Notes under the pieces: model-generated
Database searches by the model: none
The model's input: only the letters and a program-made list of their open reading frames with translations
Told to the model about the DNA's origin: nothing
Part shown: positions 35,806-47,277 of the stretch, in pieces
Position numbering within the stretch: the stretch's first letter is position 1
Layout: the number at the start of each line of letters is the position of its first letter
Made by a program: the position numbers and the translations under genes
Assembly: GCA_023078685.1 (NCBI GenBank)
Contig: JALGAS010000003.1
Coordinates: 2,170,001-2,234,000 of the forward strand
Length of the DNA stretch: 64,000 nucleotides
Direction: 5' to 3'
Source: Neopestalotiopsis rosae
Taxonomy: Eukaryota; Ascomycota; Sordariomycetes; Amphisphaeriales; Sporocadaceae

Positions 35806-37147
35806 ATGAAGGCGCAACAGTAAGATGAGGACGACCGGAACGACTTTATTTCTAGATTGTTGTACTCTAACTATCGACAGATTCAACCCAGTCACTCGAA
35901 AAATTGAGCTCAATGAGATACCGATACCGCAACCACAACCTCACGAGGTGCTGGTCAAGATCAAGTGCGCTTCGCTATGCCACTCCGACGTCATGCTGTT
36001 CGCGCCCAATGACGCCCTGCAAATGACCAAGGATGCAAAGCCCATCACCATGGGCCACGAGGCGACGGGCGTCGTTGCCGGTGTGGGATCCGACATCACG
36101 GCGTTCAAGGAAGGAGACCCGGTCGGATTCATCTGTGCCGAGCAGTCCTGCTTTGAGTGCCACCCCTGCAAGAACGTGTGAGTCGGTGCAAAGTGTCGAG
36201 TGTCGATGTTTCACTGTCGTCGAAATCTCTCGGGTCCCAGTCGATACTAAACGTTTGTCTTTTAGCCACAATCTTTGGTGCGAAAAGGGCCAAGTAAAAA
36301 TGGCTGGGTTCTCGCTCGATGGGTACTTTCAAGAATATGCAACAGTGGATGCCCGCAACATGATGAAGCTTCCAGAAGGTCTCTCTCCTGACGATGCTGC
36401 GCCCTTGTTCTGCGCCGGCGTGACTGCGTATAACAGCATAAACGACCTCAAGCTTGACGCAGGCAAGTGGGTTGCCATTATCGGATGCGGCGGTCTTGGC
36501 CACTTGGGTGAGTTACAGCCAAGAACAGCGACGAAGCTTCCCGAGACGTGGCTGATAATCAATTGAAAAGGGATTCAATATGCCAAGGCCATGGGCTACC
36601 GAGTGATTGGTCTCGACGTCGCCGAGGGCGCTCTGGAGGAGGCCAAGCATTCTGGAGCAGAGCACGTATTCAACTCCTTGGCGGACACGGACTATATACA
36701 GAAGATCCAAGAAATCACCAAGGGTGGCGTCGACGCTGCCGTCAATTTCACAGCCTCCGGCAAGGCCTACACGGCCATGCCATCCATTATCCGGCCGACG
36801 GGTATTCTCATGGCCGTCGGCATCCCGCAGGACCCCATTAGCGTCAATATCTTTGATATCGCCATGCATCGTTACCAGTTCCGAGGCTCGAACAATGGAA
36901 CGTGCTATACGAGTAGGTTGACTTCTTCCTTAATCGATGCCTGTGTTGCCACGAGGGTTCCTGTTGCTGGAAGTCCAACAAATCCCTATACTTACACACA
37001 TATTCAGTGGTCGACGCCATAAACTTTAGCGCAAAGCACGGCATCAAGCCTAGTATCGAATACTACAAGCTGGAGCAACTACCGGAAATGGTGGAAAGGA
37101 TGGAAGCTCACAAGGCAAGGGGTCGAATGGCTGTAAAATTTGATTGA
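35806..37147 (+). CDS. Zinc-dependent alcohol dehydrogenase (MDR family)
   Basis: NAD(P)-dependent medium-chain alcohol dehydrogenase, cytosolic, 344 residues. Exons are 35806-35819, 35881-36177, 36266-36507, 36571-36912 and 37008-37147. The first exon is only 14 nt (MKAQ plus two bases). Its intron has donor GTAAGA, a CTAAC branch and a CAG acceptor, and it restores the family-typical start MKAQQFNPVTRKIEL. Reading straight through from the next ATG (35825) instead would give an atypical N-terminus. Catalytic zinc ligands are Cys38 (CASLCHSD) and His64-Glu65 (GHEATG). The structural zinc cysteines are 95, 98, 101 and 109 (CX2CX2CX7C). The Rossmann motif is GCGGLGHLGIQYAKAMGYRV. Most similar in layout to yeast-type Adh, although a longer-chain or aromatic alcohol substrate is possible. 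A 19-T run lies about 30 bp past the stop. Confidence 0.9.
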
Positions 37148-38037
37148 GAAAAGCTACGCGGAAAGCTGGTAGATAATGTTTTTTTTTTTTTTTTTTTGAA
37201 TACCTGGACTGACTATCCTCCGTCTGCGTTCTCTTCCCCTCTTGACCATGCTGTCTGATAAATTTGTGATTTTTTGTCTGTCAAAAGCACTTCGTCATGC
37301 TACTCGTCTGATTGAAGAAATTGGACGAAAAGAAGTTAATCGTTTGTCTTACTACAACGGGTATGATTATAAGAGGGAAGCTATCCCTTTACAGCTGACA
37401 AGCAGCTTTGAGAATTGAATGTGGCATACGGTTGTGGGTATCTGGGCTACTACAGTCCTACAAGACATTTACATTCGCAGTTCTGCCTTGGTTTCATGAT
37501 CTCCTCGTTGTCGCTGTCGTCATATGTCCCGTTACTTCTAACCAAGCGAATATTATTACTCTGATATCTATGACCTCCCTACCATAATCCATCGGATTTA
37601 GCAGTATTTGTCATATTGCTATGAGGGCGCCACCGTCCGATTGGCCGCCATCCGTCTTAAATACTGCTAAACTCCGTTAAGGTTATGCTGCTAAGCCCGG
37701 GGACCACCCAGGCACACTAACAATGTGTGATTGTGGACTTGAAATGCGATTCTTCTTGCGCTTTTCGGGAATGTGTAACACTCAAGTACTGTACATGTGC
37801 AGCAAAGTTCCGTGGCTGGCCACCAGTCAATCGTCAATTGGCTGCCCATGCGGCCGCTAAGTCCGGAGTTCCTTGCAATTGAATAACACAGATCAGGATA
37901 CTGACTAATGTTGCCATATTTTTCTCTATATCGCAGCATCATATCATACATGAGTATATAGATTTGATAAACATATACATAGGTATGCTGTCCCGTGGCC
38001 CGGTAAGCCAGACTCTAGGAAGGACGCAAACATAAAA
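37148..38037. other. Intergenic region
   Basis: Begins with a 19-nt poly-T run (37179-37197) in the probable ADH 3' UTR, then AT-rich sequence and the promoter of the SDR gene. No supported gene. Confidence 0.45.
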
Positions 38038-39183
38038 ATGACATCTTCAGCAATTAATCCCAACGACCTCTTCGGCGTCAAAGGACTGGTGGTGGTCATT
38101 ACAGGTGGTGGAAGCGGTATCTACGCCCTGAAAACGAAAAGAAAAACAAAAAGATAAATGTTCATCAAATGCATCATCTGACTCTTGTTTATAGGCATTG
38201 GGCTGATGATTGCACAATCGGTCGAGTCCAACGGCGCTATCGTGTACATACTCGGCCGTCGCCAGGACACGTTGGATACAGCTGCGAAGACTGCTGTGAG
38301 TCTCAAAAGTTACGGAGAAAATAATATGATTCCAGAATACGCCTAGGACCATTATTGAGAATACCACAGCTCCATCGGTGTACTCGCACTAACTTAAATA
38401 TCAGCAACACGGCCAGCTTCACGGAATCCAATGCGACGTATCCAAGAAACAAGACCTCGAACGCGCCGCATCCGAGATCGAGGCAAAGCACGGATACGTC
38501 AACGTCGTCATTGCCAACTCTGGCGTCCTGGGGCCCGGCCTCGCCGGACTGCCAGAGCAGCCCAGCCTCTCCGAGCTGCGCGACGGGCTCTGGGGCCAGG
38601 ACAACGATGCCTTTAACCAGACGTTTGCCGTCAACACGGCGGGCGTCTTCTTCACCGTGGCCGCCTTCCTCGGCCTGCTGGACGAGGGCAACAAGCGCTG
38701 CAGCGGTCGTCTGAAGCAGCGGAGCCAGGTCATCGCCACGAGCAGCGTCGGCGCCTACATGCGCACGTCGCCGCTCTCGAGCTTTGCGTACGACGGCTCC
38801 AAGGCGGCCGTCGTGCACATGATGAAGATCTTTTCCACGAGGTTTGCGCCCTACGGCATCCGAGCCAATACCCTGGTTCCGGGTTGTAAGTGATTGGGTG
38901 CTGCCCTTTTTTTTTTTTCCGCGCAGCGAGTTCCGGGAAGGTTCCCCAATTTGCTAAGCTTTCCCTTTTCCTAGGGTATCCGAGTGAGATGACCACTGAA
39001 GTCATTGAGCACCAAGATAAAGTTGGCTGGGCGAAAGACTTTGTGCCCGAGGAACGAGCTGGAGATCAAGAGGACCTGGCCGGTGCCGTCTTGTTCCTTG
39101 TGAGCAGGGCCGGTGCGTATATTAACGGCAACGTACTAGTGACGGATGGAGGAAGGCTGGGAGTGCTGCCAGGAACGTATTGA
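38038..39183 (+). CDS. Short-chain dehydrogenase/reductase (SDR)
   Basis: NAD(P)(H)-dependent oxidoreductase of the classical SDR type, 289 residues in four exons: 38038-38116, 38195-38295, 38405-38885 and 38975-39183. Introns are 78, 109 and 89 bp with matching phases. The cofactor motif is TGGGSGIG (22-29), split by intron 1. The NxG-type strand is VVIANSGVLGP. The catalytic Ser is 173 or 174 (ATSSVGAYM), with Tyr189 and Lys193 (YDGSK). PGW and the C-terminal GNVLVTDGGRLGVLPGTY are present. No signal peptide, so it acts inside the cell. The substrate is unknown. It is 0.9 kb downstream of ADH on the same strand, but each gene has its own promoter-length spacer. Confidence 0.9.
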
Positions 39184-39781
39184 ATCGGCAATTCGAATTC
39201 TTGTTTTCGAACAAAAGGCCGTCTAGGACGAGTCGGAGTCAGGATGAATTACAACCACGCCGTGTATATCCTGCCTAAGCGAGGGTGCCAAGAACGTTGG
39301 CTTCACTGGTGATTTCTGACGTTTATTTAGTTGCCAAGAGTGACCTGCCACATCGGTACTCGAGATGTCCCCTTTGGCGCCCGTATAAGACCCTTGCGCA
39401 ATTGCTAGGGTTCATCGCGTGAAGCATTTCACTTAGTGTCATCATCATCGATGGACTTTTCGTGCTGCCTCCTAGGCATCCATACTCCAAGTACAGCGCA
39501 ATGTGACCTTGGCAGCATATTATCTGCAAATTTCGGCGTCTGCGCTGCAAAGTAAGCATCACTAAACCAATAGCGTCCAGACAAAGTCAATTGGGTGTCC
39601 CCGAGCTAGTTTCCTAGAAAGTGACTCCAATGTGCTGTTTGCGAATTGGGCAGTACAGCAGCCAGGTCCTGCCGGCTGAGGCGGAATTCGAGTCCTATAT
39701 AGATACCGTCTCTGCTGCACTGAGAACGACGTTTCTCGAAATGATCCCAACCAAGGTTGTACCAGTGATAGCGCCATCAAA
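39184..39781. other. Intergenic region
   Basis: Probable SDR 3' UTR and carboxypeptidase promoter. I see no gene. Confidence 0.4.
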
Positions 39782-41187
39782 ATGAGAGCAACCCTTATTG
39801 CCGGTGCGTTATCGTTGCTTTTGAGCCTCGGGGTAGATGCTGCAGAGGAGGGTGCGGTCTCGTACGAAGGCTACAAGGTCTTCCGTATCAAGACTCACGG
39901 CAAAACGTCTGCAATCAGAGAACAGCTCGCGCCGCTATCTTTGGACGAATGGAGCCACGAGGTCGACCATGTTGACGTAGCAGTCTCCCCCGAACAATTG
40001 TCGGCCTTTCAGCAGCTCGGCTTGGAGACTCAAGTCATGCATGATAATCTCGGCGATTCCATTTACACCGAGTCTAGTTTGACGGCGAAATGGAAACGCC
40101 AAGACAACAATTCTGCTTGGTTTGATACGTACCACGATTATGCTGATCATGTTGACTATTTCGCTCAACTTCAAGCCACGTATCCAAACAACACAGAAGC
40201 CATCACTTCTGGTTACTCGTTTGAGAACAGGAGCATCTACGGCCTCCACTTCTGGGGCGCAGACGGACCAGGAAAGCCTGCCGTCCTGTATCATGGAACG
40301 GTTCATGCTCGGGAGTGGATCGCAGCCCCAGTGAGTACAAGAAGGAAAGACCAAGACTCAAGCACCGACGATTGCTGATGTGATTTCAGGTAGTAGAATA
40401 TATCACGACGCAGTTGTTGGAAGGGTTTGCGAGCGGGAATGAGAGCATTCAAGCCCTTTTGAACAAATACGACTTTTACGTCTTCCCTTTTGTCAACCCT
40501 GACGGTATGCCTCATCTCATCGGACAGACATAAATCAGCCAATTATACTGACTAGAACCAGGATTCGTATACTCTCAGACAACAAACAGATTATGGCGGA
40601 AGAATCGTCAACTGCCCCCGCCTGGCGCCAATGCAACTTGCTATGGGCGCGACATCAACCGCAACTGGGAGTTTGCTTGGGATGCGAACCCGAATGGAGC
40701 ATCCACCAACCCATGCTCCGAAGTGTACAAGGGACTCGAGCCGTCCGACGCGCCCGAGAACGCCGGTCTCGACAAGTACGTGCGCCAGCTCCGGGACACG
40801 GTCGGCATCAAGCTCTTCATCGACTGGCACAGCTACGGCCAGTACATCCTGTCGCCCTTTGGGTACCGGGACGACCTGTACGCCCCCGAGCTCGGGACGT
40901 GGGAGCGGGCGTCCTCGCTCGTGAGCGAGGCCATCCGCGACAGCTCGGCGAGGCGCACCACCTTTACCTTTGGCCCCAGCGGCGCGACTCTCTACACCAC
41001 CACCGGCGCCGCTCCGGACCACGTGTACAGCATTGGCGGCGCCGACTTCTCCTACACCATTGAGCTGCCCGATACTGGCGACTATGGCTTCGTCTTGCCG
41101 CCCGAGAAAATCAGGCCCACGGCGGAGGAGCTTTGGGCTGGTCAACAGGTCCTTTTGAGCATTTTGGACGAAGACTTGAGCGGGTAA
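39782..41187 (+). CDS. Secreted M14 metallocarboxypeptidase (A/B type)
   Basis: Removes C-terminal residues from peptides outside the cell. Three exons (39782-40330, 40390-40504, 40562-41187; introns of 59 and 57 bp) give 429 residues. The signal peptide is [21 protein letters not shown] propeptide of about 85 residues ([16 protein letters not shown], then LDVA-like [17 protein letters not shown]) folds as the M14 activation domain. The mature enzyme starts near [15 protein letters not shown]. Zinc ligands are His175 and Glu178 (HAREW) and His311 (DWHSYGQ). The general base is Glu389 ([11 protein letters not shown]). The substrate-carboxylate residues lie in [12 protein letters not shown]. 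Both the propeptide and the catalytic set are complete, so it should be an active zymogen. Confidence 0.92.
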
Positions 41188-42039
41188 ATGCCTAATTGTT
41201 TGTTTTCGGGCGAGAAGCAATCAGTATTAGCCGCGATCTCGCCACTACGCGATCATATAGCACTACCGCAAACATTGCGGCCGGCCGAGCTCATGTCATG
41301 TTGTTACTATAAGCCGTAAAACAGGATTTCCACTTTGCAAAACAATTGGCCAGCTATGCCTCATGCATCCGACCGTATTTGCATATTCGTGACTAAAGCC
41401 CAGAAACGAGTTGAAGACAGATGAGACCTTGTCGGTTAAAATTTCCAAGGCGGTATACAGTCTGAGAGAGGCTGCCAGTCTAGACGCCATTATATAGAAG
41501 TTTGCCGCCATGTAAGGTGCGACATGTTCAGCTGTACGGACGTACTACTGTGTCCAAGAACCGGATTCTGACACAGGAATTAGCCAGGGCGCTCGACATG
41601 TATCCTCGCGGCTAAGGCTACGATCAGCTTTTGTCTCAGTGTGGCATGACAGCAAGGACCGTCGGCCACGTGGGAGACGGTCTAGCCAACGTCAAACTGG
41701 TAATTATAGAGTTGGTCTTAACGGCTGTCGCTATATTTTGAGCCGATATCAACAAGCCATGGCTATGGTGTCTCTTTAGGAAAAAGAAATCTTGATGTTA
41801 TACCGAGTCTGCCAAGACGACCTGAATTGGTGGCAACTCCCTTTCGCAGCCCATTTGTGTCAATATGGTGCTTGATTTTGTAATTTGAAAGCAATTCTAG
41901 ATTGAAATTCCACGGGTGAAGACGCTTCAACTCGAGTATAAGATCCCCTCGATTCCGATCTTCTTCAGTCTGACAAGCTCATGAGCGCAGAGGATCTCAT
42001 TCATCCACTGAGTACAACAGATATCATCACAGTCACGTT
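41188..42039. promoter_or_regulatory. Promoter region of the AA9 LPMO gene
   Basis: Spacer between the carboxypeptidase stop and the LPMO start. It contains a TATA-like GTATAAG about 100 bp upstream of the LPMO ATG and several GGCTA-core motifs in both orientations. No gene is visible. Confidence 0.5.
41580..41621 (+). promoter_or_regulatory. GGCTAA cluster upstream of LPMO
   Basis: TTAGCC (41580-41585, GGCTAA on the minus strand) is followed 24 bp later by a direct repeat GGCTAAGGCTAC (41610-41621). A further GGCTAG lies on the minus strand at 41682-41687. GGCTAA repeats, direct or inverted, are the known form of Xyr1/XlnR sites in fungal cellulase and xylanase promoters. The cluster is about 420-460 bp upstream of the LPMO ATG, a reasonable distance for regulation. 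Confidence 0.45.
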
Positions 42040-43278
42040 ATGAGGAACACAGCAATGTCACATTTCTACTTGGCAGGTCTGCTGTCCTGCGTGGCACAGG
42101 TCGCCGCTCACGGCTTTGTCAAGAACATTGTCATCAACGGGATCTCCTATCAAGGCTATGATCCGACCGTCTTCCCTTACCAGTCGAACCCGCCCATTGT
42201 AGTGGGCTGGACGACTTCGCAGACCGATCTTGGCTACGTCGAGCCCGCAGCGTTTGGCGCGCCCGACATCATCTGCCACCGCAGCGCCAGCCCCGCGAAG
42301 GGCCACGTCCGCGTCGCCGCCGGCGACTCCATCGCCCTGACCTGGAACACGTGGCCCGACTCGCACCACGGGCCCATCATCGACTACCTGGCGGCGTGCA
42401 ACGGCCCCTGCGAGTCGGTCGACAAGACGGCGCTGCGCTTCTTCAAGATCGACGGCGCCGGTAAAGCAGACCCGTCGGCCACGGCCAGCCCGGGCTACTG
42501 GGCCGACGACGTCATGATGGCCGACGGGCTGACCTGGCTCGTCACCATCCCGGCGTCGGTCAAGCCGGGCAACTACGTCCTGCGCCACGAGATCATCGCC
42601 CTCCACAGCGCCAACCAGGCCAACGGCGCCCAGGCCTACCCGCAGTGCTTCAACCTCGAGGTGGTCGGGTCCGGCACGGCGGCGCCGAGCGGGGTGCCGG
42701 GCACCGAGCTGTACAAGCCCACCGACCCGGGCATCTTGTACAACCTGTACACGACGCCGCAGCCGTCGTACACGGTTCCCGGCCCGGCCCTCATCGCGGG
42801 CGCCAGCTCCAGCGCGTCGCCGCAGACGAGCTCGGCGATCACGGCCAGCGGGACCGCGACGGTCGGCTACGCCTCGGCGACGACGACGAGCACTGGTTCC
42901 GGCTCTACTTCCACTACTACTACCAGTAAACCATCTACCACCTCGTCCTCTTCCACCAGCTCTGGCGGTGGCGCAACGGCCATGCCTACCAGCTCGACGA
43001 GCACGAGCGTGCCCGCGACGACTACGGCTAGTTCTTCATCATCCAGGACGAGCACCAGCACGACGCCGGTTCAGACGTCTCCCAGCACCACTACCAGCAG
43101 CAGCACCAGCAGCGCCGCCTCAAGCAGCACGGCGGCTATGCCCAGCTCCAGCCTGGTCCCCCTGTACCAGCAGTGCGGAGGCAGGAACTGGGGCGGAGGC
43201 ACCCAGTGCGCCCCGACGCATGTTGCTTGCCAGTATGTGAATGACTATTACTCTCAGTGTACCTTGGTCGCCGGATGA
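42040..43278 (+). CDS. AA9 lytic polysaccharide monooxygenase with CBM1
   Basis: Copper enzyme that oxidatively cleaves cellulose, secreted. Intronless, 412 residues. The signal peptide ends ...CVAQVAA, leaving His24 as the mature N-terminus (HGFVKNIVING), as the copper histidine brace requires. Met6 (MSHFYLAG) is an equally good start. The second copper His lies in DSHHGPIIDYLA, and the axial Tyr and conserved Gln in GAQAYPQC. Cysteine pairs typical of AA9 are present (DIICHR, CNGPC, PQC). About 130 residues of Ser/Thr-rich linker follow (TTTTSKPSTTSSSSTSSGGG and similar). The last 36 residues are a CBM1 cellulose-binding module (YQQCGGRNWGGGTQC onward, ending NDYYSQCTLVAG), with aromatic residues at the binding face. 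The gene is strikingly GC-rich compared with its flanks. Confidence 0.95.
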   Translation: MRNTAMSHFYLAGLLSCVAQVAAHGFVKNIVINGISYQGYDPTVFPYQSNPPIVVGWTTSQTDLGYVEPAAFGAPDIICHRSASPAKGHVRVAAGDSIALTWNTWPDSHHGPIIDYLAACNGPCESVDKTALRFFKIDGAGKADPSATASPGYWADDVMMADGLTWLVTIPASVKPGNYVLRHEIIALHSANQANGAQAYPQCFNLEVVGSGTAAPSGVPGTELYKPTDPGILYNLYTTPQPSYTVPGPALIAGASSSASPQTSSAITASGTATVGYASATTTSTGSGSTSTTTTSKPSTTSSSSTSSGGGATAMPTSSTSTSVPATTTASSSSSRTSTSTTPVQTSPSTTTSSSTSSAASSSTAAMPSSSLVPLYQQCGGRNWGGGTQCAPTHVACQYVNDYYSQCTLVAG

Positions 43279-44290
43279 GAAGACTTGGGGAGGCAGGAAA
43301 AGGAAGAAAGGGAAATATTTGGTTGAGAAGACCTCTTTCTTCTTTCTCCAACCCAAAGATGTAGATAGGTGGCTGTCTTATCTTGAGGGGAGCGAAGATG
43401 TGGCGTGTCGCTGGGAATTTCGTTATCGTCTAGTGAACGGTCGTAATTGAAATGCTTATAAATGCTTGAATAAGCTTGGGGTTCATTGTATCGTGGTGTC
43501 GAGAAAGATTTCGTCACAAGTTTGGCTCTTTCGAATTCGCCATCGAAGGGCTTGGGGTGTGTATGCACTGACCCATGCTTGTGATGCGACCGCCTCCCAC
43601 CGGGCAAGATGAGGGGAGAAACGGGAACAATTACAAGTATAACATTGCGCATATCCCAACCGTATATCGCCAATACGACCCTACGGAGTAATGTTTTGAG
43701 TCATTGATCCAAGAGTATACCATGACTGTACTATCAAGTCAGTTGATTCCGTTTTTAGCGACTATAATTGCCTAAATTGCGCTCCATTCGGAGATGAGCG
43801 GGTCGATTTTCACATGCCCTCGCTTTTGGGGGCAACGGGAAACAAAACTACCGGGGACACGCACGCAGCAAAGATGACGCGTTTGCGGCTCATCAGCGCT
43901 TTGCGTATGCAAACCCCGGAGGTCAATGCGACACTTGCTTGTCAAAGTTATTCGCCCGTGAATATACTAGTGATCAAGGTCGCAAGCAGCAAATTGAACG
44001 AGACAGACGAAAAGAATATGCGATTGGAATTTCTTGAGCAAAGATGTTTGGTGTGTGTGTCTATGTACGCTGCATAACCAGCCATTATCATGTCTGTTGT
44101 TGTTTTTGCGGCCGTGTCTGTAATTATGCTGTTTCATCAATATTTCGTAAAGATCGTGAGCTTCGTTTTGTCTTGTGACTTCATTATACAACACCCACCC
44201 TCTCCTTCTTTCTGTGTAAATGCAGAAATATGCAACGTTCCCAACAAGAAAAAAGAAATGAGTAAAACGGTCAATGCAAGGTGGGATATC
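43279..44290. other. Intergenic region
   Basis: Probable 3' UTRs of the LPMO (plus) and 2EXR (minus) genes. Short frames on the plus strand are not convincing. Confidence 0.45.
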
Positions 44291-45247
44291 TCAGTAGCCA
44301 ACGCCCGTGTAGATCCACGTCAGCGTCGCCGTCTCCAAACCCGGGGGCTCGAAATCTCCCAGCGACCCCTCGTCCGAGAGTTTCTTAATCCAGTTTTCAA
44401 AAGTGTCCTTGAGGTCGTGTACCTGGTATCCACGAGGGTGCGGATCGATGGCCTGCTGCTGCTGCTTGGACTGGCACATGGTCGTTGGCTGCTCAGGCTG
44501 CTTGTCAGCGGCGGCGGCGGCGGCGGCCGATGCCTTTTCCACCTCGGGCTCGTAGCGTACGAGCCGGCTCTGATACGGCCGTCGCAGGAAATAGTTGTCA
44601 AAGTTGAAGTTGATGTTGAAATTGAAGTGGTATGGTTCGTACCAGTCGTAATGCCGCCAAGGCAGGGGCTGGCGGTCTGGATCCTTGAGGCGCAGATTAA
44701 ATGCAGAGCGTTGGTATACGACTAATATTATGGTTTTTAAACGCCGAAACTTGGATATGTGCTCCATGAATTTCGACATGTTGCGTTTTGTCTGCACCGT
44801 CTTGTGGAAGAGCCGGAGGTGCAAGCCCGTGTAGAACCCCCACGACGTGCCCAGGGCGATGCGGCAGGCCTTTGTCCGCACGGCCTCCACCTGGCTGAGC
44901 AGACGGACTACCTTGAGCAGCCTCTTGACCTGCAGGTACGAGTCCAGGAGCAAGATATCCCGCGAGAGGTCAATATGCTTCACTGTGTTGGCAAACACGA
45001 GCGGTCGGTATCGCCGGAGCACGGCGTGGCGCGCATCGCGGCAGACTCTAGCAATGGCCGGCGGCGGCTCGTTGCGGACGTCTGCAAACATGAGGCGGCT
45101 CGACGGCGTCGACTGCGTTTGAGCGGAGCATGGTGAGTCCAACACCTCGTATACTCGTGGCTCGGGAAGTGCATATCCCCAGATTTGATCTCTCAGCTCG
45201 AGTGGCAGTTTCGAGAACTGAGGAAAGTTCTGTGGTAAACCAATCAT
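44291..45247 (-). CDS. 2EXR domain-containing protein
   Basis: Intronless frame of 318 residues starting at the ATG of MIGLPQNFPQFSKLP. The hallmark 2EXR segment is FSKLPLELRDQIWGYALPEP, followed by VYEV, PAIARVCRDARHAVLRRY and VFANTVKHIDLSRDILLLDS. These are the strand-helix elements of this F-box-like fungal family, expanded in Pezizomycotina and without an established biochemical role. The C-terminal half has a run of Asn/Phe (FNFNINFNFDNYF), an alanine tract and a KQQQQ stretch. No signal peptide or transmembrane segment. Confidence 0.82.
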   Translation of the reverse strand: MIGLPQNFPQFSKLPLELRDQIWGYALPEPRVYEVLDSPCSAQTQSTPSSRLMFADVRNEPPPAIARVCRDARHAVLRRYRPLVFANTVKHIDLSRDILLLDSYLQVKRLLKVVRLLSQVEAVRTKACRIALGTSWGFYTGLHLRLFHKTVQTKRNMSKFMEHISKFRRLKTIILVVYQRSAFNLRLKDPDRQPLPWRHYDWYEPYHFNFNINFNFDNYFLRRPYQSRLVRYEPEVEKASAAAAAAADKQPEQPTTMCQSKQQQQAIDPHPRGYQVHDLKDTFENWIKKLSDEGSLGDFEPPGLETATLTWIYTGVGY

Positions 45248-46201
45248 TTCCAGTATATGTTCCCCCACCGACGCAAAAGAGAGAAGAAAGGCCGGTTTCT
45301 CAAAAAGTCTCGTGTGTCTATTCTTCTGCTACTCTAGCACCCGATAACGTTGGCTCTAGGTGTATATATATTCATGGATGCCCGTGGCTTTCTTTGTGGG
45401 GTGGGGGACCCGATGTCCGGCAACTCAATGAGCATCCGACCCTGGACAGCGCCGTGCCTTTGCGTGCTTGGAACCGAGTTTTGGTGGATAGGGAAACGGG
45501 TTTGATTCGAGTTAGAAAGCTTAAACCAGGGTATAGTGACTAGCTTGATTATAGGCCGAGCATTGACGGCGGAGACTGGTTGTACGGTACAGGAGGTGTT
45601 TGTTTCAAGCCATATGTAAGGCATTGACGATCAAGCAAACGCATCGACTAGGAGACGAGTTTTGATGGGCACAAGGGAACGCAGCAGTAGCAGCAGCGAG
45701 CTTACTGGTAGTAATTATATTTTACCAAGAGAGAAAAAAAAGGCAGTGAGCCGGCTTCCGGCGGGAAGAGTGCGGCTGTCAAGCCACTGAGAGAAATAAA
45801 TCTATTGGATCATAAAGCGAATAAAATAGGGTTGGGGGGCAATGATTGGGAAAAAGAAAAAAAAAAGTAATGTAGCCTACATAGAATCGGGACATGACTC
45901 TGGACCGTCGAGGCCGCGCAAACCCATTCCATTAGAGAAGACCAACCTTGATCGGAAAGCTACCAGATGCGGACATGGAGCGGCCTATTGTGACACGGCT
46001 CGTGGTCAGAGCGCTGACGTATCCAGAGAGCCGGGCGCACCGTTCAGACAAGAGGTTCTCTGCTGATGTGATGGATGACAGACATGTTCTTTTTTGCAAG
46101 CGGTGGTCAAAGAACGTGGAAGACAAGGGTTATGGATGCAGACTAATAAGATTCAAAACGATCCTTACCCAGGAGGCGGGCCCCCGTTCGCCGATAGGGT
46201 G

Positions 46202-46232
46202 GTATGTATGTAAGTAAGTAAGTAAGTGAGTA
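46202..46232. repeat. GTAA/GTAT microsatellite
   Basis: About seven tandem tetranucleotide units, mainly GTAA, flanked by GTAT and GTGA variants. Confidence 0.7.
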
Positions 46233-47232
46233 CTAGGTAGGGGGAGACGGATACGGTAGTGTAAGACTGCAACCCGTAAAAAAGGTGAGGAGTTTGGGGA
46301 GGGGGCCCTGTCTGTCTGCCTAGGTTTGTTAGTACTACACTAAAACTTTGTACACTACTGTTATAGTGGTTAGTTATAATAGTAATAGTCGTGTGTAATG
46401 TATATACATACGGAGTAGTAGTGTAGTGTGTATGGTATGTATGCGACAGTATGATGCAGGGCTATAAATGGATTATATAGGGTAGCCCCGTATTGAATGC
46501 TGCCACACCCAGTCCAATAGTTTCTTACCGCGCTTGGAACGGGTTTTGGACGGAAATCTCCATCCCTGCTCTGCAACTCGGCACGCGCGCAGTCTTCCAT
46601 GACAGTGCCGTCCGCTAGCAGACCACTGGCAACGCGGCGGGCTGAACAGCTGACTCTCAAACGGACCAGGGAGGTTTGGGAGGACGAGACCTCGAGGCAA
46701 AAATAAAGACTATTATGTGGCCTATCGGTCCCGGCTCGGTTTTACGGTGCACGCATTGGCAGCTCATCTCATAGTAGCAGCCACGAACTGACGGGGCTTG
46801 CTTGTGGTGCTGTGGTTTGAGAGGGTTTGCTAGCTTAGATGCTGCGGCGTGACGTTACAGAAGCGAAGGGGGAAAGGCCCCATGTCATGGCATGGCATGG
46901 CGGCGGGCAAGAGAATCCATTCAGAGACCTCTACTAGAGACGAGGAAGGGAGTCAGCCAGGAATGTGAGAGCCTTGGAGCCAGGAGCCCGGCGTGGTCGT
47001 TGGGGAAAAGTGGCTGTGAAAATAGATTGTAGTGGTCTGACGAGCATTCTGGTATGCGCAAGCTTCATGTAATCCCCCTCACCTCACGGGGAACATGAAC
47101 ATTGCTGAGGGGACGATCATCGACGATTTGAGAAGAGACAGGGCCATGGTATCTGGTCTGGACCCTGTCTACATCAACTCGTGAAGACATACTAGTCAGT
47201 ATACTTAGGATTGAAAATGGGACGAACGGTAC

Positions 47233-47277
47233 GGATGGGATGGGATGGGATGGTATGGTATCGGATGGGATGGAATG
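47233..47277. repeat. GGGAT pentamer array
   Basis: Nine imperfect 5-bp units (GGGAT with GGTAT and GGAAT variants) in tandem in intergenic DNA. It is not the fungal telomere unit TTAGGG. Confidence 0.7.

Noticed and set aside
35825..36180. ADH start at the ATG at 35825 (MRTTGTTLFLDCC...).
   Set aside because: That segment is the first intron. It has a GTAAGA donor, a CTAAC branch and a CAG acceptor, and splicing gives the family-typical MKAQQFNPVTRKIEL start.
47233..47277. Possible internal telomere-like repeat.
   Set aside because: The unit is GGGAT, not TTAGGG, and it is short and degenerate, so it is an ordinary microsatellite.
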